A DNA stretch of 64,000 nucleotides from Littorina saxatilis (Eukaryota; Mollusca; Gastropoda; Littorinimorpha; Littorinidae): contig NC_090261.1 in the NCBI RefSeq assembly GCF_037325665.1, positions 66,549,909 to 66,613,908 of the forward strand, in the 5' to 3' direction. Within the stretch, counting starts at the first letter, position 1, and the number at the start of each line of letters is the position of its first letter. Below, piece by piece: positions 41,054 to 49,887 of this stretch. Under the pieces are notes generated by a model. The model searched no databases, was not told where the DNA came from, and saw nothing but the letters and a program-made list of their open reading frames with translations. Position numbers and translations under genes: made by a program.

Positions 41054-41926
41054 TTAATTCTCACTGGCCAGTGTTTCTGCTAAGCTTTGAAGCTGTTCAT
41101 TGCTTAACACCTTATCTGTATAGTAGAAAGCAATCAAATCAAGATAAGTAAGATTAATACTTCTTATTTCTGTTAAATTATTTATATCTGCGTTAACAAC
41201 AACATTTTGGTTTGACGTCTGTTTTTTTATTGTGTTAGAATCCTTTTGAACAGCAATAAATACTCTGACTTCTTCAACATTTAATGGTCTCCAGTTGAGA
41301 TTTATTCCTCTCATTAGAACAGTGTTTGTGGTTTCTTCCCTTTTCCTGACAACTATATCAAATATCATAGTTGCATTCTGCCCTATTGGAAGCTTGGGTA
41401 TAAAATCGACAATGGTGTCAGCGTCCTTTTCAACACTTTGTTTTCTGTGAATGAGATAGTTGTTCTTATGGAAAGGTTTAACTGCAACTTCTCCCCTGCT
41501 GTTAATCGCAGGAACAAGGCTAACAATTAGTGGTTTAGCATTGATTGACTTACGGAATGTGTCGTCTTTTCCAACAAGAGTGTATGGACTCACAAATTCA
41601 AACTTCATTTCCCAGTCAATCTTTTTTATAACAGGACTAAGTACCCATTTTTTATTCTGATGTTTCCACATGTAGTATATGTCATCGACAATTGGATCAG
41701 GTACATTAACATCACGGATTTGACCTAGTTTGAGGAATCTTGGTTTCTTTTCATCGTCGATTTCCTTTCTCTTGTAATAACCAGTGTCTGTAAACTCGAA
41801 TGCATACACTGCACCGACTTCAGCATTGCTCTCAAAGTCGATAGCGTCTGCTAAATCTTTCAACTCTATAGTTGAACATGCAACAGGATAAGCTATTGTA
41901 GGTCCACTCGACATTTTAATACTCAA
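41054..41926 (-). CDS. Polinton gene, unknown (about 290 aa)
   Basis: A soluble-looking protein rich in beta-type stretches, with no membrane span. I do not recognise its family. The tight spacing between a putative membrane protein and a likely minor capsid protein suggests a virion-related part (inference). It may start a few codons in, at the MSSGPTIAYP methionine, five bases from the next gene. Confidence 0.7.
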   Translation of the reverse strand: MSIKMSSGPTIAYPVACSTIELKDLADAIDFESNAEVGAVYAFEFTDTGYYKRKEIDDEKKPRFLKLGQIRDVNVPDPIVDDIYYMWKHQNKKWVLSPVIKKIDWEMKFEFVSPYTLVGKDDTFRKSINAKPLIVSLVPAINSRGEVAVKPFHKNNYLIHRKQSVEKDADTIVDFIPKLPIGQNATMIFDIVVRKREETTNTVLMRGINLNWRPLNVEEVRVFIAVQKDSNTIKKQTSNQNVVVNADINNLTEIRSINLTYLDLIAFYYTDKVLSNEQLQSLAETLASEN

Positions 41927-41930
41927 TATT

Positions 41931-42575
41931 TTATGGAACTATTTCCAATGTAATGTTAAACAAACAATCAACTGGTTGTCCACTTTGATTTTTCAGATCA
42001 ATGTGTAGGAATTCATGACACCCTTCCTCCAAGTCCTTGAACTGAAGTGTCTTAAATGTTGGCACGTGCATTTTACAAAAAGAGGCATCACTCGGTGGAA
42101 GAATCCTAAGCAGATCAGAACGCTGATCATTAAACAGATTATAGGATGTGTTAAGCTCTCTCATGTGAACAAACAGTACACTGTTAACATCCATGTCAAT
42201 GGGACGTGTTCCCTTGTATATTTTTGTAATTCCAAGCATATCAAGGAGTTTGGTTGGAAACTCAACGTTTACTTCTCTAGTTTTGGGCATAGTAAGAGTA
42301 GCAATGAGACTTGCATGATTTAAACTCGCTGTAATACCTACTGGAGCAAACAATTCTTTCTCTAAAGTGCAGAAGTCATAGTAACCATCTTCTACAGAAT
42401 GTGTTTTACCATTAATTCTAACCCAGTTGTTAGCCTTTTTTTTACTGATATTATACCAAGTAACCTTGTACATAATTTCATGCAGTGCAACTTTCATTCT
42501 TCCATTTTGATTGTTGATAGGGTTTGCAAGTTTAACTGGCACACTAGTCTTCACATTTGTTAGTGTGATAAACAT
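41931..42575 (-). CDS. Polinton minor capsid (penton-like) protein, 214 aa
   Basis: Size, beta-rich composition and position fit the single jelly-roll minor capsid protein that Polintons share with adenovirus-like and virophage lineages. The opening MFITLTNVKTSVPVKLAN is similar in flavour to annotated Polinton minor capsid proteins (recall). The assignment is moderate; structure prediction would settle it. Confidence 0.55.
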   Translation of the reverse strand: MFITLTNVKTSVPVKLANPINNQNGRMKVALHEIMYKVTWYNISKKKANNWVRINGKTHSVEDGYYDFCTLEKELFAPVGITASLNHASLIATLTMPKTREVNVEFPTKLLDMLGITKIYKGTRPIDMDVNSVLFVHMRELNTSYNLFNDQRSDLLRILPPSDASFCKMHVPTFKTLQFKDLEEGCHEFLHIDLKNQSGQPVDCLFNITLEIVP

Positions 42576-42594
42576 TTTTTATTCAACAACAAAA

Positions 42595-43815
42595 ATGATT
42601 CAGTATAAATTCAACAAAGACATTAAATACAAAACTGGACCATATTACAATCCAAAGACTATTTCTTTCCATGAGTTGGACTTTGCTGTAACAGAAACAG
42701 AATCCATTCGCGTTAAAGTGCCTGACCCATTCCATTCTTACCTAAATCCCCCAATCAAAAATGATAGTGTTCCAAAGATGTGGAACTCTCACCCAATTCA
42801 GTTCTATCAGAATCAGTTAAACTTTGCAATATTCTGTGCAACCACAGGATGTGGAGTGTCCTATGCAGACCACATGAATAATTCAAACTTACTGACAAAG
42901 TGTGTGTACACATTTCACGTTTACTATCAGTGCAGGAGAATCTTGTCTGAACTTCAGGCACCAATGCCGCATGAAAAGAGCTGGAACCCATTCAACAATA
43001 GGATAAACATGAAAGTGTATGAGCGTCTCTGCAATGAATTCAATATAGATTTTAAGACCGACTTTAGGCAAAAGCAAGACAAAAACCATGGCATGGGAAC
43101 ACTATATTTATGGGGTGTCCACAGGAGGTATAATTTTGATTACTGGCCAGGTCATACATCTTTTTCTTCAAATGTGCAGGTACAGTTAGGATCAATAGAA
43201 CAAGAGCACCACAATGCATGGACTACTTTTATATTAGACACCGGCAAAGGTTTCACTGGATCAGGTGTTGAAAGGATCAATGAATCTATCCGAACATATA
43301 CGTGGTGCTTGCTAGGCTCGCAGGCACAGACACGATCAAACATACTGAGAACAAGCACAGGGTTTGGTGCACAGAAACAGTTGTTATCAAATTTAGAAGA
43401 TGTCATAAACTCTGCAGTTGATCTGCCTTCCAGCATCAAAAGGTATCAAGACTCTCTCCGTTATGCAAGATCAAAAGTTGACTTTGCTGTTGGTAACGGC
43501 CTTTACATGTTACCTTCTGATCTCCAGCTGCAGATTGGAACAATAACAAATTATAACAATGAAATCATTATTGCTAGTGACACCCAGCCGCTTGGAAAGG
43601 GTGAAGAACTGAATTCAGAAATCAGAACGATGTTACAGCCATATCACAATGAACAGAAACAAAGCGTGACAAGTGAAGATCACGCTGCAGGTGAAGATCA
43701 TTCTGTCACTAGTGATGATCAAGCTGTTAGTATTAGTGATGATCATGAATCGCAGAAGACTGCTCTAGTAATTGGTGGAGTGGGTGTAGGCTTACTTTTG
43801 CTTTATTCTCGTTAG
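42595..43815 (+). CDS. Polinton gene, large unknown protein with C-terminal membrane anchor
   Basis: Starts MIQYKFNKDIKYKTGPYY, since an upstream in-frame ATG would overlap the divergent gene. About 406 residues, soluble and aromatic-rich, with an acidic SEDH/SDDQ-rich stretch near the end and a final hydrophobic span (TALVIGGVGVGLLLLYSR). Polintons carry a conserved protein of this size, often labelled PX, and this could be it. Its 3' end overlaps the convergent gene by 24 bp. Confidence 0.65.
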   Translation: MIQYKFNKDIKYKTGPYYNPKTISFHELDFAVTETESIRVKVPDPFHSYLNPPIKNDSVPKMWNSHPIQFYQNQLNFAIFCATTGCGVSYADHMNNSNLLTKCVYTFHVYYQCRRILSELQAPMPHEKSWNPFNNRINMKVYERLCNEFNIDFKTDFRQKQDKNHGMGTLYLWGVHRRYNFDYWPGHTSFSSNVQVQLGSIEQEHHNAWTTFILDTGKGFTGSGVERINESIRTYTWCLLGSQAQTRSNILRTSTGFGAQKQLLSNLEDVINSAVDLPSSIKRYQDSLRYARSKVDFAVGNGLYMLPSDLQLQIGTITNYNNEIIIASDTQPLGKGEELNSEIRTMLQPYHNEQKQSVTSEDHAAGEDHSVTSDDQAVSISDDHESQKTALVIGGVGVGLLLLYSR

Positions 43816-44994
43816 CAGAACACCTGCAATTAAAACTATTAGAGTCCAGAGATGTTCAGCCATGAAACCAACAACTTTACCTGCAAAAGATAACAGCCAG
43901 CTAACAATTGAACCAATGATTCCTGGAAGTGCATCCAAAGCTTTTGCTGCTAGTTTCTTTAATAGTTCTGCAATGTGTTTGAGTTGTTTCTTTACCCATC
44001 CCGGATCAGATGGAGATGAAGGTGGAGGTGGAGGTGGAGGTGTGACAGTGCCACCTGTGAGTGTTAACACTAATGTGCTTATTGCAAATCCTAACGCAGT
44101 TAGTATACTAGCTATTGTGATTCCCTGCTCTCTGAAAAGCGTTCTAATTCTTTCAGCAAGAGTTGTGTCTTCGTAAAGGATTCTTTGAATTGTATTTTTT
44201 ATTCTGCTGACCTGTGTTCTCAGTTGTTCTCTATTGTTACTTAGAACTTCTAACCTTATGGCTTTCTCCTCCTGCAAATCTTTTAAACGCTTAGAAATTC
44301 TGTTTTTTACTTCTTGTTCTAGGTTCAAATCATCAGCATCAGCAAGTTTTTGTTTCTCTTTGTTTATATCTTCATCCAGCTGACCTAGTTTTGACAGATT
44401 ATTTGCTATTTCACCTCTGATGGTTTGTAGTGATTGATTAAGGGCTTCTATTTCTCTCATAGGTAATAGTTCATGTGGAGTCTTCAGTGAAGTTTCCTCA
44501 GAAAAAGAAGTCTCTATCTCTTGTATAAGTTGATCAGCCTCATCTGCAAGTTTATTAAGATCTTGCAATGGAACAGATTCTATTTGAGTAGCAGTTGGTA
44601 GTCCTAGTTCTGCTTGTTGAAGTAAGGAAACAACATGGGAAGCTGATGACCGTGTGCTAGGCACAATATCTAATTGCCTAAGTCGATTAGCAGTAAGTTT
44701 TTGTTTTAGTGAAACTTTTGATAGAAACTTAGCAGGATTAGATTTATATGTAAGTTGGACTTTTTCTCCTTTATCGCTAGTTGTATATAAATGATTTGCT
44801 TCCATTTTGAACTGGTTTGGATCTAAAACATCAGGTTCTTCTCCTAAACTTTTGTAGAAATCTCTAACTTTACCTTCCAGAAGTTCATGTCGTGCCACCT
44901 CATAATGCAGTGAATGATGGTAGGGAACCAAAGGGATTGCTTCGCTCATGTCGTCCGCTGGCTCAAATAAATCTTCAAATCCACCTTCTGCCAT
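43792..44994 (-). CDS. Polinton gene, coiled-coil and membrane protein (about 400 aa)
   Basis: Start chosen at MAEGGFEDLFEP, leaving a short spacer to the divergent capsid gene. Residues about 150-290 look coiled-coil (Leu/Glu/Lys heptads). A hydrophobic span (about 300-320), a run of prolines, an amphipathic stretch and a C-terminal hydrophobic pair follow. I do not recognise the family. The layout recalls minor virion membrane or fibre-like parts, but this is a guess. Confidence 0.65.
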   Translation of the reverse strand: MAEGGFEDLFEPADDMSEAIPLVPYHHSLHYEVARHELLEGKVRDFYKSLGEEPDVLDPNQFKMEANHLYTTSDKGEKVQLTYKSNPAKFLSKVSLKQKLTANRLRQLDIVPSTRSSASHVVSLLQQAELGLPTATQIESVPLQDLNKLADEADQLIQEIETSFSEETSLKTPHELLPMREIEALNQSLQTIRGEIANNLSKLGQLDEDINKEKQKLADADDLNLEQEVKNRISKRLKDLQEEKAIRLEVLSNNREQLRTQVSRIKNTIQRILYEDTTLAERIRTLFREQGITIASILTALGFAISTLVLTLTGGTVTPPPPPPPSSPSDPGWVKKQLKHIAELLKKLAAKALDALPGIIGSIVSWLLSFAGKVVGFMAEHLWTLIVLIAGVLLTRIKQK

Positions 44995-45029
44995 TTGTAA
45001 CTTATTTTTTATTTTGAAAATAAAAAAAG

Positions 45030-46316
45030 ATGGCACAATCGTTCGGTTCTGTTCTTGATCCTTACAGAAGGCTGAAAGAGCCTCTCGGGGTAAAAGGAAT
45101 AAGGCAAACAGTTATAGTCACAAATAATCCTTCTACTATTGATCAGAATGAAATACTTACTGTTAGGTTTCCTAATCTAGGTAAGAACGATGTTATTGTA
45201 CCAGGCACTGTAAGACTATCATTCAAATTAGAATTAGAATCTGGCTCAGATGAAAATAGGACTTTGGCTTATAATGTAGGAAGAGCAATTGTGAGGAAGA
45301 TTACTGTCAAACTGGAAGGGCGGGAAGTGATGTCATTGAATAATGCAGATGTATTTTTAGTTTATGCAGATAATTGGTTGACTGACAATGAAAAGAAAAA
45401 CAGAGTGTTTCAAGGGATTCAGTCAGACAATGGGATAAAAGTTAGAATAGGAGCAGGAGATAAAGCTGACAATAACAAAAAAGATAACGCTGTCAATGTT
45501 GCTTTTGGAAACAAATTTTGTATTCCACTTGACTTTGAACTCATAAATTCACATCCTCCCTTCTATCAAGGAGCATTGCGTGACAGGCTGTCATACGACC
45601 TGACTTTCAATAGTTATGATCGTGTTATGCTTTCACAAGACCCGGAAGCAAAGTATAAGGTGTCTGGAATTTCTTTAGAGTTTGATGTTGTAAACCATCC
45701 TGAACTGGCTAGACTTATAGAAAATCAGTATAGTTCTAAGCTGCCTATCTATTATGAAAGAGTGTTGAATCACAGTACACTTTCAAAAAGCCAGGCTGAT
45801 CCAATCTGGAACATTAACTTGAATACACCAGCTAGGTCAATGAAGGGAATACTTATGTTGTTTGAGGAACCAAAAGATTCATATGAAAGGCAAATAGAAA
45901 AGTTTTACAATCCACTAATCAATAGAGTATATTGCACAATTGAAGGGCAGCCAAACCAAATATTTGCATCTGGCATGCTGCCATACCAACACTATGATGA
46001 AGCAAGAAAGTACTTTACTGGAGGAAGATTGAAAGACCCAACATCTGATCTTGTGGCTAAAGATCTACATTTACACGGTGTTGGCGTAGAAGATTTCTTG
46101 ACAAATAAATATGCGTTATGGCTGGATCTCAGAACAACTGACGACAACAAACTGCATGGAAGTGGAAGGCGAATTAAAAACGGATCAGAAGGAATCACAA
46201 TACAAATTGAAAAGGAAGTAGGGAGTAGTAGTAAATCAGTTAAGATCTACGTGTTTGTTGTGTCAGATGCGCAGTTAAACATCTCTGAAAGCAGATTACA
46301 GGATATTGTTTATTGA
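45030..46316 (+). CDS. Polinton major capsid protein (double jelly-roll type), 428 aa
   Basis: Length and sequence style (PNLGKNDVIVPGTVRLSF, NSHPPFYQGALRDRLSYDL, LEFDVVNHPELARLI) match the Polinton major capsid protein, a double jelly-roll fold shared with virophages and adenovirus-like lineages. Directly followed by the packaging ATPase gene, the usual neighbour. Reads open throughout. Confidence 0.85.
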   Translation: MAQSFGSVLDPYRRLKEPLGVKGIRQTVIVTNNPSTIDQNEILTVRFPNLGKNDVIVPGTVRLSFKLELESGSDENRTLAYNVGRAIVRKITVKLEGREVMSLNNADVFLVYADNWLTDNEKKNRVFQGIQSDNGIKVRIGAGDKADNNKKDNAVNVAFGNKFCIPLDFELINSHPPFYQGALRDRLSYDLTFNSYDRVMLSQDPEAKYKVSGISLEFDVVNHPELARLIENQYSSKLPIYYERVLNHSTLSKSQADPIWNINLNTPARSMKGILMLFEEPKDSYERQIEKFYNPLINRVYCTIEGQPNQIFASGMLPYQHYDEARKYFTGGRLKDPTSDLVAKDLHLHGVGVEDFLTNKYALWLDLRTTDDNKLHGSGRRIKNGSEGITIQIEKEVGSSSKSVKIYVFVVSDAQLNISESRLQDIVY

Positions 46317-46326
46317 ACGTGTTAAA

Positions 46327-46938
46327 ATGAAGTATCTAGATTTTCTTCCAAAAGATCCACACTGTTCTTTGATTTGTGGGGCAACAGGTTGCGGCAAAAC
46401 AAGATATGTTTTGGATTTATTACAGACTGTTTACATAAATCACTTTGAACACATAGTCATATTCTGTCCAACCATAAAGCATAACAGAACATACAAGGAG
46501 AGAAAATTCATATGGTCTGATCAAAATATATTTATTGTAAATCCTTCTGATCGTCTAAATGTTTGCTTGGAGCATTATTTCGATCTTTTTCAGAACACGC
46601 CAACACTGTTTATTATTGATGACTGTGCAGCAGAACGTGACATTGTTAGAAAGAAAAGTGCACTAGCAAAGCTTGCATTCAGTGGACGACATGCATTAAT
46701 ATCAGTTTGGATATTAACACAAAAATACAATGCAGTTCTGAAAGACTTTAGAGAGCAACTCAAAACAATAACATTGTTCTATTCAAAGGACCGTGACAGT
46801 TTTGAAGAGTGTCTTCGAGAAAATGATGTCATTGAAAACAAACATGAGAGAGAAAGAATAAAGAATAATCTGAAATCTTCTAAGCACTCGAAACTGGTTT
46901 TAAAAACTGATCAACCAGTTCAGTATGTATGTTTGTAG
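46327..46938 (+). CDS. Polinton packaging ATPase (FtsK/HerA type)
   Basis: A Walker A motif (GATGCGKT) near the start and a Walker B-like FIIDDC are visible in a protein of about 200 residues, the usual size for the family. It would drive DNA into the capsid. An earlier in-frame ATG at 46306 overlaps the capsid gene, so the start is not certain. Confidence 0.9.
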   Translation: MKYLDFLPKDPHCSLICGATGCGKTRYVLDLLQTVYINHFEHIVIFCPTIKHNRTYKERKFIWSDQNIFIVNPSDRLNVCLEHYFDLFQNTPTLFIIDDCAAERDIVRKKSALAKLAFSGRHALISVWILTQKYNAVLKDFREQLKTITLFYSKDRDSFEECLRENDVIENKHERERIKNNLKSSKHSKLVLKTDQPVQYVCL

Positions 46939-46939
46939 A

Positions 46940-47178
46940 AATCCTTGCTAAGTTCTTACACAAGTTTTTACTAAGTTCTTACCAAGTTCTTACCCAAGTT
47001 CTTACTCAAGTTCTTACTAAGTTCTTGTCAAGTTCTTACTCAAGTTCTTGTCAATTTCTTACACAAGTTCTTGTCAAGTTCTTACACAAGTTCTTGTCAA
47101 GTTCTTACACAAGTTCTTACTCAAGTTCCTACCTAAGTTCTTGTTAAGTTCCTACCCAAGTTCTTACTCAAGTTTAAT
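46940..47178. repeat. Short degenerate tandem repeat after the ATPase gene
   Basis: About 20 units around AAGTTCTTACTC / AAGTTCTTGTC, 10-12 bp each. The 72-residue frame over it is an artefact of the repeat. Confidence 0.9.
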
Positions 47179-47213
47179 TACTAGATTTTTATTTTATTCT
47201 GCATCAAAATAAA

Positions 47214-47741
47214 ATGAACTGTGATGAATTGCTGATGCAGACTGCTACAGATATTGAAATCTGTGACAGTAGGACTATACCTGATAAAAAAGAAAGATTG
47301 TATTCACTTGCTGTTTGTGGAAAAACAAAACACTACCTTGGGCAGCAGTTAACTGTGGAAGAAGTACAACATCTTTCCTCAGAAGATATAGAAAAGTATC
47401 ATGGACGGTATGAATCAGTGCTTGGTTCTAAGATGGTTAGAAGTATTGGACAGACTGTTATAGGTTTGTACACAAAGATTTTTGGACATTTTACACCTCT
47501 CGACTCGGAGGAAGACTTAACACATGATCTAACTCATGACCCTGTTGTTTCCAAGTCCCTCGAATCTCTTGCCTGTGGCCTGTATTATCGATTTGGTGCT
47601 TTATTAGTACCATTTGTTGCTGGATTAATTACTTTCAAACACATTAATTTTCAGAATAAAAAAGATGACGGATCAGTTGAAGCAGACAGTGGAGCAGACG
47701 AAAATACCAGAAGTGAACACAGTGACAAAGAAACCTGGTAG
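47214..47741 (+). CDS. Polinton gene, unknown with one membrane span (175 aa)
   Basis: Acidic N-terminal part and a hydrophobic span (LLVPFVAGLITF), then an acidic, Ser-rich tail. Overlaps the next gene by 77 bp in another frame. Family not recognised. Confidence 0.6.
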   Translation: MNCDELLMQTATDIEICDSRTIPDKKERLYSLAVCGKTKHYLGQQLTVEEVQHLSSEDIEKYHGRYESVLGSKMVRSIGQTVIGLYTKIFGHFTPLDSEEDLTHDLTHDPVVSKSLESLACGLYYRFGALLVPFVAGLITFKHINFQNKKDDGSVEADSGADENTRSEHSDKETW

Positions 47742-48102
47742 AGTAGAAGCAGGAAAAAAACTAGCCGAATGGAACAGACAAAAAAAGTTAAATCAAAAGG
47801 CAAAGCAGAACATTATGTCTGAAGTTGAGCAGACACCAAACATTCCTGAAGTGACTAAGGTCACACAAACTGATCAAGAATTAAAATCTTCATTTCTATC
47901 ATACAGAAAAGTAGCTGTAGCAGCTGTTGTTGGAGGAGGTGGATACTTGCTTTGCAAACTTTGGCAAGGCAAATATAAAGTGTCAGAAACACCAAAATCA
48001 GAAACACCAAAATCAGAAACACCAAAACCAACAAACAAAGCAGTACAAACAATAACAAAGCCCACAGTAGTACCTGCAGTGGATTCATTTCATATGGAAT
48101 AA
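47665..48102 (+). CDS. Polinton gene, small basic protein with one membrane span (145 aa)
   Basis: Lys/Gln-rich N-terminal half, hydrophobic AVAAVVGGGGYLLCKLW, then a KSETP repeat (three copies) and a Thr/Pro-rich tail. Family not recognised. Confidence 0.6.
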   Translation: MTDQLKQTVEQTKIPEVNTVTKKPGRVEAGKKLAEWNRQKKLNQKAKQNIMSEVEQTPNIPEVTKVTQTDQELKSSFLSYRKVAVAAVVGGGGYLLCKLWQGKYKVSETPKSETPKSETPKPTNKAVQTITKPTVVPAVDSFHME

Positions 48103-48132
48103 TTTTAATATTTTAATTTTGATAACATAAAA

Positions 48133-48363
48133 ATGAGTTCTGAAAAGACAATAGTTAATCTAGTTTATCACGCTGCAGTGATTGGAGGCTTGAGTGTAGG
48201 TTACACAATGCTGGGTAAAAGTCTCCTCAGAATGAAACCAGCCGACTTGGGAAAGTTAGACTTCGAAGACGGTGCTAAACTAATTGGTGTTGTGACAGCT
48301 TCCTTTGCAACAAAAGACTTCCTGGTGAAGCAAGGAATTATTCCAGAAAATATAAACATGTAA
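48133..48363 (+). CDS. Polinton gene, small membrane protein (76 aa)
   Basis: A hydrophobic N-terminal half (HAAVIGGLSVGYTMLG) and a second mild hydrophobic stretch. Sits 10 bp before the next gene in the same direction. Family not recognised. Confidence 0.6.
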   Translation: MSSEKTIVNLVYHAAVIGGLSVGYTMLGKSLLRMKPADLGKLDFEDGAKLIGVVTASFATKDFLVKQGIIPENINM

Positions 48364-48372
48364 GACAATAAA

Positions 48373-48783
48373 ATGGCTAGCTTGGTTATGATGGTGGGAG
48401 GTGCGATTGTAAATGCGCTTGCATTTTCTGGCAGCAACTATTTGTTTTCTAAACTGCAAAATGGTGAAGAGAGGGAAAGGCACAACAAAGCCATGGAACA
48501 ACTGGCGAAAGCACAGGATGAATACGAGAAGAAACGAATTGCGCAGTTAGACTTTATGAATGATAAACTCAGGCAGCAAGGACATGCAAACAAAACCTTT
48601 GCCAATGTTGATGCAGCCATTCAAGAATACTATCTTGTAACTGGAAAGAAAATGAAGACAAGTGCTCCTCCAAAACTGGGTGACTTTTATCAGCCTTCAG
48701 AAGAGCAGAAGGTGGGCGAGATTGTTTTCATTGTTATTGGTATGGCTGTTGTTTACTTTATTGCGCGTGCTGTCAAATCTTAA
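48373..48783 (+). CDS. Polinton gene, membrane protein with two end spans (136 aa)
   Basis: Hydrophobic at both ends (VMMVGGAIVNALAF; EIVFIVIGMAVVYFIARAV) with a charged helical middle. Ends 21 bp before the integrase gene. Family not recognised. Confidence 0.65.
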   Translation: MASLVMMVGGAIVNALAFSGSNYLFSKLQNGEERERHNKAMEQLAKAQDEYEKKRIAQLDFMNDKLRQQGHANKTFANVDAAIQEYYLVTGKKMKTSAPPKLGDFYQPSEEQKVGEIVFIVIGMAVVYFIARAVKS

Positions 48784-48804
48784 TATTCTGTCATTTAAAA
48801 AACC

Positions 48805-49767
48805 ATGAGTGATGCTTTGTTATCTAAAATATATTATTCCCCAAAAGGATACTGGAAAGGAAGAACTGCTATTGACAAGCTCAGTGACGCAGCAGGTGTT
48901 TCTCAAGATATAGCAAAGAAATGGTTGTCAAAGCAGGCAGTTTGGCAGATCTATTTACCTGCACCAAGAAAAATTACACGACCACACTTTGTTAACATTA
49001 AACCGAATGACACTCATCAAATAGACCTGCTGTATTTACCGCATGACACAGTCAGAAGGAAGAAATATAAGTATGCACTGACTGTAGTTGATGTTGCAAC
49101 AAGATACAAAGATGCTGAACCGTTGACAGAGAAAAGTGCTATAGCTACAGCTGTTGCCCTGCAAGAAATTTACAGACGTGGACCACTAAAGTATCCCAGA
49201 ATGATTCAGTGCGATGATGGTAAGGAGTTTAAAGGAGCTGTCAACCAGCTTCTGTTAAAACATCATGTTACAGTGAAGAGAGGTATTCCAGGAAACCACA
49301 GGTCACAGGCTATTGTTGAGAGCTTTAACAAACAGTTGGCAGAAAAACTGTTTTCATATCAGTACCATCAGGAATTTTTGGACACAGAAAGTAAATTGCG
49401 TAACACTGAATGGGTCAAAAGATTACCATCAGTACTTAGAGCAATGAATCTGGAGGTATTTAAAGCTACAGGGTTAAGACCAGTTGATGCAATCAAACAG
49501 AAAACAATACCTGTTGCTCCAAAGTCAACAACACCAGTGGCATTACTACCTTTCAATCAGAAAGTCAGATATTTATATGCACCCGGTGAAGCTGAGGGTG
49601 ACAGCAGGAAGCGTGCAACGGATCCAATCTGGAGTATTGACATTCATGAAATCAAGAGAGTAGTAGAGACAAATCCACCTATATATTACTTGAGAGAACC
49701 AGCACCGCAAAGAGCCTTTGTAAAAGAGGAATTACAATTAGTTCCACGTGGTACAAATGTTAAATGA
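48805..49767 (+). CDS. Polinton integrase (retroviral type), 320 aa
   Basis: An rve-type core is visible with the three acidic positions in context (QIDLLYLP, QCDDGKEF, AIVESFNK), preceded by an N-terminal helical region and followed by a chromodomain-like C-terminal part. It would insert the element and make the short target duplication. Reads open throughout. Confidence 0.93.
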   Translation: MSDALLSKIYYSPKGYWKGRTAIDKLSDAAGVSQDIAKKWLSKQAVWQIYLPAPRKITRPHFVNIKPNDTHQIDLLYLPHDTVRRKKYKYALTVVDVATRYKDAEPLTEKSAIATAVALQEIYRRGPLKYPRMIQCDDGKEFKGAVNQLLLKHHVTVKRGIPGNHRSQAIVESFNKQLAEKLFSYQYHQEFLDTESKLRNTEWVKRLPSVLRAMNLEVFKATGLRPVDAIKQKTIPVAPKSTTPVALLPFNQKVRYLYAPGEAEGDSRKRATDPIWSIDIHEIKRVVETNPPIYYLREPAPQRAFVKEELQLVPRGTNVK

Positions 49768-49887
49768 TTTTTTTAATTTCAGATTTTATAGTGTTAACAA
49801 AAATGGAAGCTCTGAGAAAGAATTCTAAGCAACTTCATTTTTTTAATTTATATTTTTATTTTGAGTTATAAAATCAAACTCACAGCG

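Noticed and set aside
46929-47147. Small Polinton gene after the ATPase
   Set aside because: The frame is just the short tandem repeat translated.
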